64,000 bases of DNA from Enoplolaimus lenunculus (GCA_030248215.1 JASANG010004131.1:467452-531451), one strand, 5' to 3'; numbered from the stretch's first letter, positions 55,801 through 58,771 are shown. The notes: generated by a model from the sequence alone, not told the origin. Numbers and translations: made by a program.

Positions 55801-58771
55801 TATCCCTAGGCACAGGCTTAGGCAAGCGTTTTCCTAAGCCAAAACCAAAGGAGAAATGGTACATCAGCCAAACTAATATCGAGCCAGTCTTTATTATTTT
55901 ATGACGCGCCTCCGTAAACAAACTTCAAAAAATAAAATGAAATCCTGAAGGAGTCAACTGAGAATACTTATAAATCATCATTGAAACTAAATTTCACACA
56001 ACTGGGATCGCTGAAAACCATTGTGTCTCGTTTAAAAGACAACGAGTAATAAAAGCTAAGCTATAAATTAGTTCAATACAATTAAAATCCATATGCTGTC
56101 TTAAATATTAGCTTCTAGCAGCGAAATGTGATACTGCGGTTTGTCAGATGGACCAAATTATTAAAATGTCTCAGACGAATATGAGAAGTGTAGTAAAATT
56201 AAAAGTGTCTAAATAATATATACGCTGAATTTGAGGATTTTATAAAATTGAGTATTTTAAGTATTGATTCGCTTGAAAATCAGACACCGATTTGGGCCAA
56301 TGTTACTTTAAGGGGCATAACAGTAAATTAAGCGTATTCCTAAAGCCTAAGCCTAAGCCTAAGCCTAAGCAAAAATGTAATCTCGAATCTAAACCTACTC
56401 TTTTATGGACCCACCACAAACCTGGACGACTCTTATAAAGTAATATGGGCCTTGTATCGCTTTTATTGAGCGAAATTTAAAGCTCAAGACCGAGGGTTGA
56501 TATACTGATCTTTACATGAGCCAATTTAGTAAGATACTCGAATATTTTTCATATCCAAATATATCTGGTATCCAACTAAAATAGTTAATTCAGCCAAACT
56601 AAAAATACAGCCTTACCTCAAGAAATAATTCTTGTCGCGAAAAGTTTTCATAACTACGACCGGCGTGTAAGACATTTTTCTCGTCAATGATTCGTTGTCG
56701 AAGATTGACTAACTTTTTACGCAAATCTTGTTCTTCGTCGCGAAGTTCTGTGATTTTTAATGCCAAATCTGATGGTGCATCTAAAACAGTGAAAATAATT
56801 ACTCGAAACCCCAGTGAGATTGTGTTTGTTTGAAAGCTGATTGATTTGGTTTCTCGTTTTGTCGCAAGGATTATTAGGCTTGAGATTCGGAATATTTCCA
56901 ATGATTTTAACGCCAAGACTAATGACGTATCTAAAAAGTAAACAATTATTATTTACCTCAAGCGAGTGAAGATTCGCTTGAATCCTGATTGGTTTGTTTC
57001 ATCGTTCAGGCTTAGGTTTCGACTTATAGCGAGTATATTAACGACGGTAATTTTTTACCCGGCTCGCGTTTGGCCGCAGGTAAACCGAATCAGCGACAGA
57101 TTTGTGACGCCTGCTAAACGCAGGTCTCGTCTCAGTTTTCCTACCAAGAGTTGGCTTTCTATACCTGTTACGCTAAGTGGATCAGCCGCTGGGTGTAACT
57201 CGTCATGAATCGATGCGACAATTGCTGTTTCTTCGACTGGAGCTAGCACGATACTGAATTTGGTTTCCACGTCTTTCCATATGCCTTCTAAGCGTGCTAG
57301 TGTCGGATCTGAAATAGTAGATTGGAAAACTTTAAAGCTTTTTACTTGACGAACCCGACATAATACGGCGATTATATATCGTGAATAGATTATAACGTTT
57401 TGAAAATATATAACTGAATTAGGCTTAATAAGTTTACGTGTAAAACTCATGGACAATTCTAAACTTTACAGATATTCGGGGAAATTTGTTTGACTTTTAG
57501 TCATTGTTTAAAAACTGTCCGACTGTGTAGCCAAAAGTGCTCAGCAGCCTTGGGAATATGGGTCTCTTTAAATGTTTTGGTATCCTTGGTTCACTTTTAC
57601 AAAACTCTGCATTCCTATCGGCAAATTGGTGACCTGCTCAACTGGGCTGAGAGCAATATAGTTGTCAGTCTAGATATGAACCAGGACGGATCTTTTCGGT
57701 TATTTCGCCGCCATAAGCCGGCGTTAAAAACGAATTTTTTACAAATTCAAATTTGGGTATGGAATGATCAGTGGAGGTCGTGCGGAGCCCAATAATATAC
57801 AAAAAAATTTCAAAATCTACCCATTTTTCGGAAAATCTCAGCTGGAGAGATAACTGAAAAAACCCCACTAGGACTTCATACCCTTTCATTAAGCAGTTGA
57901 AAAACCAGTCATACAGGGCTCACTCAAACTAGCGACTTTGTATTCCAAGCCAAGCTCTCTGCCACTGCACCACGCAGCCCACGTCTCCAACTGCTTTTCT
58001 CGTCGAATATATATCGACATGTACGCTGCTGACTAGCATAAAACACAATGTACATTGCATATATTGCATAAGCACCAGAGAAAGTATGTTTCACATGCTT
58101 ACAACAGTCGTCCTATGTACGTAACGCACCTTTCGGCAACAATTCTTGCCGGCCGTACGGTTTTGACAGCAACACTTTTTGCAGATCAAAAGATCGCGCC
58201 TTGAGTGCAATGAAATCGTTGCGTTTGATGTCAAATTCCGCTTTTTGAGCCTAAAATGCAAAACAAACTTGATGAATAGATGCATTTCAATTTAAACAGC
58301 GAAAAAAGTGTTATTCGCTCACTACTTTCGGATTCCCTACATCTAGAACTTATTAGATTGGTGCTTGCTAGCCAAGTGTGAACTAAACTTAAACGGAAAC
58401 TAGATGTTTTGCGAGTAGCTTATTTATTACTAACGTATACGACCATATTATGAATGGGATCCGACGTTTCGGCGTAAATTCAGAAGTGGCTTCGAACATT
58501 AAGCGAAAACTTAAGCCAATACCCACAGAGGTAAGCGCAAAGCTATCGCGAAAACCTGCAAGCTTGTGGTTTTGACAGGGGAATATTTATATTTTGAAAT
58601 TAAATCTCGCTTGCTCACCTCAATAAGCGGACGATTCGAACTGTAATCGTGCAAAATATTATTCGACTGATTCAAAAATCCGATCAAAATTTCCGCATCT
58701 CGTTTGAGCAGATCATGATCAGCGACAATTGGGATTAACCGACGGCGTTCAGAGTCGACAGCGTATTCCAT
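7644..58771 (-). CDS. DMD: dystrophin-family rod-domain gene (partial, about 20 exons)
   Basis: This is a multi-exon gene encoding spectrin-type repeats with one internal disordered hinge. Dystrophin-family proteins link cortical actin to the membrane dystroglycan complex; only central-rod exons are present here. Eighteen exons (plus probable ones at 49,763-49,855 and 7,644-7,706) have AG/GT borders, and all phases join in frame (0,1,1,0,0,2,0,2,0,0,0,1,1,0,0,1,0,2,0). The family call rests on order and spacing. WASGLRESLEEY plus REPEIDELRGKWERL resemble human repeat 19. Then comes a hinge. HWLTDAQREYSGSLDI with TTRRKKELARM resembles repeat 20. ETYSNEDSTNVSRISSTLN resembles the human repeat 21 stretch DYSADDTRKVHMITENIN. 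DFMDWLRDIEKR follows as repeat 22. The comparison is from memory. Alternatives are nesprin or spectraplakin, which lack this hinge position. The 5' and 3' ends are outside the exons seen. Confidence 0.75.
8253..8411. mobile_element. decayed CAGGCCCGTAGCC-family MITE
   Basis: It reads ACCCATAGCCAGATGAACATGC-like at the left and GTGGTTACGGCC at the right, with TTCAGGAGGGGCA and TGACTTACTCG inside. It is clearly related but old. Confidence 0.6.
8594..9048. repeat. long imperfect palindrome (foldback, arms about 215 bp)
   Basis: The arm from AAATTGACCGCAGGATCC pairs with the arm ending GGTCCTGGTGGTCAATTT. Internal matches include TTTTTGAAAATTTTAGC with GCTAAAATTTTCAAAAA, and GGGGCTGCGAGTAAAAAC with GTTTTTACTCGCAGCCCC. 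The centre is near 8,820. It could fold into a long hairpin. No TSD was recognised. Confidence 0.9.
9327..11586. repeat. 94-bp satellite, about 24 tandem copies
   Basis: The unit runs from ATCGGTTTCATAGTACGTAC to TTATCTTATGATAAA, 94 bp. Most copies are identical. The first is diverged, and four near 10,000-10,680 carry small insertions or deletions. A G/A variant (CTCGTCG versus CTCATCG) is clustered near both ends of the array. The unit contains AGTACGTACT and an ACTCAT/ATGAGT inverted pair. It is not a multiple of three and has no spacers. Confidence 0.97.
13428..13815. repeat. CCGG-rich repeat element
   Basis: Repeated ACCGGA/GCCGG/GGATATCCGG words occur at both sides (GCCGGATACGGGAACCGG left, AACCGGATATCCGG right), with a duplicated AGTAAATTTTGTACC block. 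It is related in composition to the CCGG-rich MITE at 43.6 kb. Open frames across it are by-products of the repeat. Confidence 0.5.
14811..15167. mobile_element. inverted-repeat element rich in TTAAGC/TTTAAG
   Basis: The ends are CTCTCTAAAAGCTTAAACT and AAGTTTAAGTTTTTAGAGAG. The interior is full of AAGCTTAAAC-type words. CA dinucleotides flank both sides, possibly a 2-bp TSD. Family unknown. Confidence 0.6.
16297..16468. mobile_element. hAT-type MITE, CAGTGGCGGATCC family, perfect TSD
   Basis: The ends are CAATGGCGGATCCATGG and CCTGGATCCGCCACTG, 172 bp. The 8-bp TSD CTTATAGT lies at 16,289-16,296 and 16,469-16,476. Confidence 0.93.
17105..17405. mobile_element. 7-bp-TSD MITE (CAAGAGTG family) copy 1
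   Basis: The ends are CAAGAGTGGATGATTTTCAC and GGACATCATCCACTCTTG, with an inner inverted motif AAGAGTGTGCAACTG / CAGTTGCACACTCTT. Flanked by ATTATAT on both sides (7 bp). Confidence 0.92.
18374..18505. mobile_element. CAGGCCCGTAGCC-family MITE, left end missing
   Basis: It has GCTCAGCCCCTTTGG, AGTCATTGAAAACCCTAG, GCAAGGTGAGCTGCC and the end CTACGGGCGTG. Confidence 0.7.
18871..19185. mobile_element. 7-bp-TSD MITE (CAAGAGTG family) copy 2
   Basis: The ends are CGAGAGTGCACTATTACAAG and CATCGTCTACTCTTG. TSD ATAAAAG lies at 18,864-18,870 and 19,186-19,192. The interior matches copy 1 (GTGTGCAACT, TTTTTGACC, a GGGGGTC block). Confidence 0.92.
19278..19439. mobile_element. CAGGCCCGTAGCC-family MITE
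   Basis: The left end is CGGGCCCGTATCC and the right end GAGCTGGCAACGGCCCTG. The family interior is present (ACTCAGTCCCCC, AGCAAGGCGAGC). Confidence 0.72.
20773..20940. mobile_element. CAGGCCCGTAGCC-family MITE
   Basis: The left end is CTACCCGTAGTCAAG and the right end GAGCTGGTTGCAGGCCTG. Flanks AAAAACAA/CTCAACAA match at 5 of 8. Confidence 0.72.
21280..21420. mobile_element. CAGGCCCGTAGCC-family MITE, reverse orientation, decayed
   Basis: Reverse-orientation landmarks are TGCTAGGAGGGCTAAA, ATGACTTACAAG and TTTGGCTATGGTCACG. Confidence 0.65.
21631..21808. mobile_element. CAGGCCCGTAGCC-family MITE, decayed
   Basis: It runs from AACCAGTGGGGCCTAAGG through CTCAACCCTCAC to GTGAGCTGGCTACGGGTTTG. 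Confidence 0.65.
21935..22104. mobile_element. CAGGCCCGTAGCC-family MITE, reverse orientation
   Basis: The left end is AGGCCCGTAGCCAGCTCACC and the right end TGGCTACGGGGCC, with the full family interior. Confidence 0.8.
22369..22696. mobile_element. 7-bp-TSD MITE (CAAGAGTG family) copy 3
   Basis: The ends are CAAGTTTGCATAATACAAG and GTATCATCCACTCTTG. Flanks CTTCTCT and CTTCGCT match at 6 of 7. Confidence 0.88.
24069..24426. mobile_element. hAT-type MITE with perfect TSD, holding a nested fragment
   Basis: The ends are CAGTGGCAGATCGAG and CTGGATCCGCTCCTG. The TSD GTTTCAGT is at 24,061-24,068 and 24,427-24,434. Inside, from about 24,192 to 24,260, lies part of a second hAT-type family (CAGTGCCGGAGCAGAC, also at 45.0 kb). 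Confidence 0.92.
24755..24885. mobile_element. CG-rich palindromic element (GTACGATA/CGGCGCC)
   Basis: GATACGCTATCGTAC and GTGTACGATATCG face each other and a CGGACGGCGACGAACAGCG tract follows. It is related to the elements at 1.4 and 47.5 kb. Confidence 0.55.
25388..25790. repeat. two facing copies of a SINE-body sequence
   Basis: TTCTGATGACCTCCTCCGAT (near 25,390) and its near complement ATCAGAGGAAGTCATCAGAA (near 25,695) form an inverted pair. The same block, GGAATGATCA then GGTCAT then AGCTCAAATATGCAAAA, recurs at 47.66 kb and beside a tRNA-like head at 57.8-58.0 kb. Confidence 0.6.
27361..27544. mobile_element. TTAGGC-bearing MITE (family A), 27 bp from an exon
   Basis: The ends are GGCCCATGTAAAGATTTAGG and CCCCTGTTCTTTACATTGACC. 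The inside has TGTGGGACTAG, AGCTTAAGCTTTAGACTA and TTAGGC repeats. Confidence 0.88.
27572..27761 (-). CDS. DMD: rod exon, repeat 21 end and repeat 22 start (190 nt, phase 2-0)
   Basis: The acceptor is TTTTTCAG and the donor is GTAAGTTG. RRAVLEASLRGRKDFSSAVD then DFMDWLRDIEKRV gives helix C to helix A. It ends NRKQWMDTDL. A TTAGGC-bearing MITE lies only 27 bp past its donor. Confidence 0.92.
27762..28409 (-). other. intron between repeat-21 and repeat-22 exons
   Basis: This is AT-rich intron. It contains two chance plus-strand open frames (27,866-28,144 and 28,141-28,419), the second running into the exon in antisense. No family is recognised in them. Confidence 0.7.
28410..28564 (-). CDS. 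DMD: rod exon, repeat 21 signature (155 nt, phase 0-2)
   Basis: The acceptor is GACTTCAG and the donor is GTAAGTTG. KKMKEINERSNHLIETYSNE then DSTNVSRISSTLNSKWAHVN closely follows human NDLALKLLRDYSADDTRKV and the following ENINASW. It is the single best diagnostic match to dystrophin in the window. Confidence 0.92.
28679..28890. repeat. CAAA/CTAA compound microsatellite
   Basis: Long runs of CAAA switch to CTAA and back to CAAA, about 210 bp, in the intron between 28,565 and 29,668. Confidence 0.97.
29282..29362. mobile_element. TTAGGC-MITE family B fragment
   Basis: GGCCCATGTTACTTTGAAGG, TCCCGGTTTCTGGCGGGTCT and TTCTAGATTACATTTTTTTGC match the first half of family B. The repeat array and right end are missing. 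Confidence 0.75.
29456..29579. mobile_element. TTAGGC-MITE family B fragment with five TTAGGC units
   Basis: It has the same first half as the neighbouring fragment (CCCGGTTTCTGGTGGGTCT, TTCTAGATTACATTTTTTGC) but retains a perfect run of about five TTAGGC units at 29,548-29,577. Confidence 0.82.
29669..29880 (-). CDS. DMD: rod exon, end of repeat 20 and start of 21 (212 nt, phase 1-0)
   Basis: The acceptor is CATTTCAG and the donor is GTATAT. CREWERAVHWTTRRKKELAR is helix C (human NQWDEVQEHLQNRRQQLNE), followed by NLRLELELWLSDTCEKA (next helix A) and MDELQRELKLLE. Confidence 0.92.
30295..30594. mobile_element. MITE with AAGCCC ends and internal GTGCAAG motifs
   Basis: The left end AAGCCCAATTAAACACGTGC faces the right end GCACGGGTGAATAGGGCTT. 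TGCAAG/CTTGCA occurs many times inside (for example AACTGCAAG, CTGCAACTTGCACG). No clear TSD (TAA/TAT at best). Superfamily unknown. Confidence 0.7.
31235..31336. repeat. 34-bp tandem repeat, three copies
   Basis: The unit ATTTAAATATAATTTAAAAA CATTTCAACACTCA repeats three times with a few substitutions. Confidence 0.92.
31999..34704. mobile_element. CACTG-ended DNA transposon (EnSpm/CACTA-like), 2.7 kb
   Basis: The left end CACTGTAAATTCCAGTGAG then TTGATT faces the right end AATCAACTCACTGG then ATATTTACAGTG. The inverted repeats are about 25 bp with one gap. The flanking dinucleotide TG occurs on both sides (31,997-31,998; 34,705-34,706). GAGTTGA/ATTCAGA words recur near the ends, as in EnSpm subterminal regions. 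The centre (about 32.2-33.25 kb) is GC-rich. No transposase was recognised, so it is probably non-autonomous. Confidence 0.75.
32820..33197 (-). CDS. transposon-borne ORF with PAM2-like motif, unknown function
   Basis: This is a 125-codon ORF in the GC-rich core of the CACTG-ended element. The first 45 residues are Ser/Thr/Pro rich (SPPRTPPPTKSASS). Then comes SARLNLVAEEFRPATPEG, which fits the PAM2 consensus L-N-x-x-A-x-x-F-x-P used by proteins that bind the MLLE domain of poly(A)-binding protein. A basic, helical stretch follows (TTLRREAEQVKSHVLSRVCR). The end runs into AT-rich sequence, and the true 3' end may be a splice or truncation. I do not recognise a family. The ORF could be a captured host-gene piece or chance coding in GC-rich DNA. 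Confidence 0.4.
   Translation of the reverse strand: MDQSTRGSPPRTPPPTKSASSTSETIPVSPRTSARLNLVAEEFRPATPEGGRWAASPPAREEVAAWETTLRREAEQVKSHVLSRVCRRNLRILGMAKRLYMPRIYGIMHNVLPSYNFIINYRCPI
35652..35971. mobile_element. 7-bp-TSD MITE (CAAGAGTG family) copy 4, decayed
   Basis: The left end is CCAAGAGTGCATGACACC. Inside are CCAGCGCGCGTTGCATTTTT and AATTGCACGCTCTT. The right end is CATTATTGAATCTTG. Flanks GTAGTAA/GTAGCAC match at 5 of 7. Confidence 0.78.
36908..36992 (-). CDS. DMD: rod exon, helix B of repeat 20 (85 nt, phase 0-1)
   Basis: The acceptor is TTTTTTTAG and the donor is GTACGT. The product EFLDLLQTKRLALIRILENS then LEPEVEHK corresponds to human DLEQRRPQLEELI. This is the shortest well-supported exon. 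Confidence 0.85.
36993..38306 (-). other. 1.3-kb intron
   Basis: Apart from one MITE (37,430-37,584) I see only AT-rich intron sequence. Confidence 0.7.
37430..37584. mobile_element. hAT-type MITE (CAGGCCCGTAGCC family), reverse orientation
   Basis: The ends are CATGCCCGTAGCCAGC and GGTTACGTACCCG. TSD GTTTTCTT/GCTTTCTT matches at 7 of 8. Confidence 0.88.
38307..38432 (-). CDS. DMD: rod exon, repeat-20-like start (42 codons, phase 0-0)
   Basis: The acceptor is ATTTTTAG and the donor is GTAAGAG. EQMNKLIQLRHWLTDAQREY then SLDITQFDMIKSGQRKQQ resembles human repeat 20 (ELTDWLSLLDQVI ... DINEMIIKQKATMQ). Confidence 0.88.
38838..38986 (-). CDS. DMD: second hinge exon (149 nt, phase 1-0)
   Basis: The acceptor is TTTTCAG and the donor is GTAAGATC. 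The product is Gly/Ala/Thr/Lys rich (GYTTPVAQQDTTRQSAVGTG) and ends DDFDRLRTPERKLNPK. It has no helical repeat signature and completes a hinge of roughly 160 residues. Confidence 0.87.
39147..39573. mobile_element. hAT-type MITE, CAGTGGCGGATCC family
   Basis: The ends are CAGTGGCGGATCCAGGATC and CATGGATCCGCCATTG. TSD TTTGAAGC/TTTGAAGT matches at 7 of 8. It is 427 bp, the longest copy of this family here, lying in the intron between the two hinge exons. Confidence 0.9.
39829..40152 (-). CDS. DMD: disordered hinge exon with polyQ and acidic run (324 nt, phase 1-1)
   Basis: The acceptor is TAATTTAG and the donor is GTATGT. The 108-residue product is low complexity: Ser/Pro/Gly/Thr rich, six consecutive Gln after a Met, an SRRS basic patch, then a DNDEDDDDDD acidic run. 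Position and composition fit hinge 3 of dystrophin, although this hinge is larger. The reading frame runs on to a TGA about 10 codons past the donor, so an isoform ending here is possible. Downstream phase agreement favours splicing. Confidence 0.88.
40536..40770 (-). CDS. DMD: rod exon ending repeat 19 and entering the hinge (235 nt, phase 0-1)
   Basis: The acceptor is TTTTTTCAG and the donor is GTAATA. REPEIDELRGKWERLAKIT resembles human QPDVEEILSKGQHLYKEK, and a helix C follows (VCNEMTRLYDDVAVASDLAL). The last part is Ser-rich (SSVSSSQAEDTS) and starts the disordered hinge. Confidence 0.9.
41228..41398 (-). CDS. DMD: rod exon, repeat-19-like start (57 codons, phase 0-0)
   Basis: The acceptor is GATGTTTCAG and the donor is GTAAGTTT. 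The product NKQLAELTRWASGLRESLEE aligns with the helix A of dystrophin repeat 19 (LLLWLSPIRNQLE), from memory. It is preceded by PEFRSKLAMLDTETERAKEF, the end of the prior repeat. Confidence 0.9.
41415..41466. repeat. TA-rich microsatellite
   Basis: It is a run of TATATA with a few interruptions, 17 bp upstream of a rod exon's acceptor on the minus strand, so it overlaps the likely branch-point region. Confidence 0.85.
41983..42132 (-). CDS. DMD: rod exon (50 codons, phase 0-0)
   Basis: The acceptor is AATTTTTTAG-like and the donor is GTAAGC. The product includes EKFEELPTKLKVMVDLNKAA and KQKVQDEMTELETRLHK, helices B and C of a repeat. It joins the next exon directly at phase 0. Confidence 0.88.
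42452..42598. mobile_element. hAT-type MITE (CAGGCCCGTAGCC family), reverse orientation
   Basis: The ends are CAGGCCCGTAGCCAGCTC and TTAGCTACGGACCCG. TSD TCTGAATA/CCTGAATA matches at 7 of 8. Confidence 0.9.
42712..42859 (-). CDS. DMD: rod exon (148 nt, phase 2-0)
   Basis: The acceptor is GGTTTCAG and the donor is GTGAAT. The product continues helix A of the next repeat: FRDEADDLAFWLDETETQL, with the conserved helix A tryptophan. It ends DALNDAIARYK. Confidence 0.9.
42920..43257. mobile_element. 7-bp-TSD MITE (CAAGAGTG family) copy 5
   Basis: The ends are CCAGAGTGTATAATGG and CTGTATTATACACTCTTG. The TSD CTAGTAT at 42,913-42,919 and 43,258-43,264 is perfect. Two facing CCCTTGATTGAGGGGGG / CCCCCTCAATCAAGGGGG blocks lie inside. 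Confidence 0.92.
43604..43810. mobile_element. hAT-type CCGG-rich MITE inserted at a splice donor
   Basis: The ends are TAGGATGCAACCGGAATT and AATTCCGGTTGCATCGTG. The 207-bp body is rich in ACCGGAA. The 8-bp TSD CAACTTAC lies at 43,596-43,603 and 43,811-43,818. Read on the gene strand it is GTAAGTTG, the 5' splice site of the adjacent exon. Confidence 0.9.
43819..43994 (-). CDS. DMD: rod exon beside a transposon-duplicated donor (176 nt, phase 0-2)
   Basis: The acceptor is GCGTTTAG and the donor is GTAAGTTG. The product HLEQRLNEMNDRWTNLKSDL then TQRRNR is a textbook spectrin helix C (NDRW). A 207-bp MITE begins right after the 8-bp donor, and a second copy of GTAAGTTG lies on its far side. 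Confidence 0.92.
44190..44359. mobile_element. GGATCC-family hAT-type MITE, no TSD seen
   Basis: The ends are CACTAGCGGATACAG and TGTGGATCCGCCGCTG, as in the CAGTGGCGGATCC family. The flanks TGCCTAAG and TTCAAATC do not match. Confidence 0.65.
45044..45239. mobile_element. hAT-type MITE, CAGTGCCGGAGCAG family
   Basis: The ends are CAGTGCCGGAGCAGACC and GGTGGCTCCAACCCTG. TSD TATGTTAG/TACGTTAG matches at 7 of 8. Confidence 0.88.
45440..45590. mobile_element. TTAGGC-MITE family A, degraded copy
   Basis: AGTAAGCTTAAGCTTTGAACTA, CTCATTCTTACGACTTAGGC and TGTTCTATGCATTG follow the family A order, with a poor repeat array. Confidence 0.6.
46041..46194 (-). CDS. DMD: rod exon (154 nt, phase 2-0)
   Basis: The acceptor is CTGTTTCAG and the donor is GTAATG. 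The product NSWQAFHRDFQVAQAKLDSLE is helix A of a repeat, followed by GDASLDIIDGLLQ. One leading nucleotide completes the Asn codon split with the preceding exon. Confidence 0.85.
46206..46382. mobile_element. TTAGGC-bearing MITE (family A), 11 bp upstream of an exon
   Basis: The ends are GGGCCCATGTATAGAACAAG and CCCTGTTCTATACATGGACC. The interior has long CCTAAG arrays. Its left edge lies 11 bp upstream (gene strand) of the 46,041-46,194 exon, so its end forms part of that exon's polypyrimidine/branch region. Confidence 0.85.
46522..46655. mobile_element. CAGTGCCGGAGCAG-family MITE
   Basis: The ends are CAGTGCCAGAGCAGACG and GTGGCTGCTCAGGCCCTG. No TSD was found, so the borders are approximate. 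It cuts into a partial copy of the CACTCC foldback element (TGAGTCAAATTGACTCTC at about 46,469). Confidence 0.7.
46857..46998. mobile_element. CAGGCCCGTAGCC-family MITE, reverse orientation
   Basis: It has CACCCGTAGCCAGCTCGCC, GGGCATACAAGGGTTTTTAT, GACTTATAAGCAAGG and TTGGCTACTGGCCCG. Confidence 0.78.
47194..47363 (-). CDS. DMD: rod exon (170 nt, phase 0-2)
   Basis: The acceptor is TTTTTGTTCAG and the donor is GTACAAGT. The product includes ENVEAMNDAVSKLESRTQTT and QLQRLSQALRDYWSLVNQT, the helix B to helix C pattern with the helix C tryptophan. Confidence 0.85.
47410..47640. mobile_element. CG-rich palindromic element (GTACGGCGCC; GTATAGCGCAATCC)
   Basis: CCGTACGGCGCCGTCCGCC and GGACGGTGACGGACGGCGCC face each other, followed by AGTATAGCGCAATCC and TTGCGCTATACTTC. 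It is CpG-rich and begins about 46 bp upstream of the 47,194-47,363 exon. Confidence 0.65.
48988..49195. mobile_element. foldback element with CACTCC ends and 2-bp TSD
   Basis: The left arm from GTGAGTCAAATTGGCTCTC is matched by GAGAGAGTCAATTTGAGTCAC on the right. AATAGGCTTTTCCTGACTA pairs with TAGTCAGGAAAAGCCTATT. The outer ends are CAATGCAAGAAATGG and the complement CACTCCAAAAAATAG, flanked by TA on both sides. CACT ends and a 2-bp TSD link it to the 32-34.7 kb element. Confidence 0.8.
49763..49855 (-). CDS. DMD: probable rod exon (31 codons, phase 0-0)
   Basis: The borders are TATCAG acceptor and GTTGGT donor. The product PQLDQSLEAFSVLSYDKAN then RLTLKK reads like the A-B loop and start of helix B of a spectrin repeat and fits between two phase-0 junctions. 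Caution: the acceptor lies beside a short stretch resembling transposon ends (GAATTTCTGAT), and the donor is weak. Confidence 0.45.
51325..51590. mobile_element. piggyBac-type MITE (TTAA target)
   Basis: The ends are CCCTTTCTCACATG and AATGTGTGAGAAGGGG, flanked on both sides by TTAA (51,321-51,324; 51,591-51,594). piggyBac elements insert at TTAA and start CCCTT/CCYT. The 266-bp body has no ORF and carries a tRNA-like segment. Confidence 0.85.
51371..51437 (-). tRNA. tRNA-like segment (pseudo-tRNA or SINE head) inside a MITE
   Basis: On the minus strand TAGCTGAGGGGTGATGG resembles box A and GTTCGAATCC matches box B. A CGCCTCCCAC stretch sits where an anticodon arm (CCC, as in tRNA-Gly) would be. 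The acceptor stem does not pair well and the anticodon stem is poor, so this is not a convincing functional tRNA. Confidence 0.4.
52200..52406. mobile_element. TTAGGC-bearing MITE (family A)
   Basis: The ends are GGCCCATGTAAAGATCAGGG and CCCCTGTTCTTTACATTGGCC. Inside are TGTGGGACTAG, AGCTTAAGCTTTAGACTA and two TTAGGC clusters. It is the best-preserved plus-orientation copy. Confidence 0.9.
52581..53201. repeat. 48-bp minisatellite, about 13 copies, open on both strands
   Basis: The unit is exactly 48 bp and nearly invariant. On the minus (gene) strand it encodes the 16-residue repeat FNNLREQEEAEGWDSV; on the plus strand it encodes TESHPSASSCSLRLLK. Both frames stay open across the whole array (minus 52,577-53,281, plus 52,383-53,288). 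An acceptor-like TTTCATTTCCGGACAG precedes it on the minus strand, but the resulting phase does not fit the phase-0 neighbours, so it is probably not a gene exon. Confidence 0.95.
53646..53822. mobile_element. TTAGGC-bearing MITE (family B)
   Basis: The ends are GGGCCATTATTAATGCTTTA and CGCCTTTAAAAGTAACATTGGCC-like. Inside are GTGGGTCTATGAAAGAG, TTCTAGATTACATTTTTTTGC and TTAGGC clusters. Confidence 0.85.
54071..54320. mobile_element. hAT-type MITE, CAGTGGCGGATCC family
   Basis: The ends are CAATGGCGGATCCATGG and CTGGATCCGCCACTG. TSD CCCTAGCT/CCCCAGCT matches at 7 of 8. Confidence 0.9.
54826..54962. mobile_element. hAT-type MITE (CAGGCCCGTAGCC family), 137 bp
   Basis: The ends are CGGGCCCGTAGCCCC and CAGGCTACCGACCTG. 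TSD CACACGGA/CACATGGA matches at 7 of 8. Confidence 0.88.
55453..55642. mobile_element. TTAGGC-bearing MITE (family A), reverse orientation
   Basis: The ends are GACCAATGTAAAGAACAGG and CCCCTGACCTATACATGGGCC. A long CCTAAG array lies at about 55,498-55,560. Confidence 0.88.
56294..56451. mobile_element. TTAGGC-bearing MITE (family B), both ends intact
   Basis: The ends are GGGCCAATGTTACTTTAAGG and CTTATAAAGTAATATGGGCC. Four to five CCTAAG units are followed by TGTAATCTCGAATCTAAAC and TGGACCCACCACAAACCTGG. Confidence 0.88.
56617..56780 (-). CDS. DMD: rod exon (164 nt, phase 1-0)
   Basis: The acceptor is CTGTTTTAG and the donor is GTAAGG. The product includes SDLALKITELRDEEQDLRKK and ENFSRQELFLE, a strongly charged coiled helix typical of helix B/C of a spectrin repeat. 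Confidence 0.82.
57165..57308 (-). CDS. DMD: rod exon (144 nt, phase 1-1)
   Basis: The acceptor is CTATTTCAG and the donor is GTATAG. The product DPTLARLEGIWKDVETKFS has the W of a spectrin helix and continues VEETAIVASIHDEL. The split Asp codons at both ends fit the neighbouring exons. Confidence 0.8.
57728..57983 (-). mobile_element. tRNA-derived SINE (probable)
   Basis: The 5' head on the minus strand, GGGCTGCGTGGTGCAGTGGC down to GAGTGAGCCC (57,912-57,983), looks tRNA-like, with a pairing GGGCT/AGCCC stem and box A-like TGGTGCAGTGGCAGAG. The body (GTTATCTC, GGGCTCC, GATCATTCCATACCC) recurs at 25.4-25.8 and 47.66 kb. Confidence 0.6.
58130..58250 (-). CDS. DMD: rod exon (121 nt, phase 0-1)
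   Basis: The acceptor is TGCATTTTAG and the donor is GTGCGT. The product includes AQKAEFDIKRNDFIALKAR and ends KPYGRQELLPK, a helix-rich piece that joins the previous exon at phase 0. The trailing G joins AT of the next exon to make Asp. Confidence 0.8.
58619..58771 (-). CDS. DMD: rod exon, most 5' exon in window (51 codons, phase 0-0)
   Basis: The acceptor is ...TTTCAG and the donor is GTGAGC. The product starts MEYAVDSERRRLIP and ends SSNRPLIE, and is helical and heptad-like (DLLKRDAEILIGFL), as expected of spectrin-repeat helices. The leading ATG is an internal methionine as far as I can tell. Its acceptor plus the first 33 nt of coding sequence are repeated twice more immediately upstream (see the 101-bp triplication). 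Confidence 0.8.

Larger units (their letters stand above)
49856..56616 (-). other. 6.8-kb intron
   Basis: It holds a piggyBac-type MITE, TTAGGC-MITEs, the 48-bp minisatellite and hAT MITEs. Right-end scraps of a GGCGGATCC-like hAT element occur near 50,500-50,524. I see no spectrin-like coding. Confidence 0.65.
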
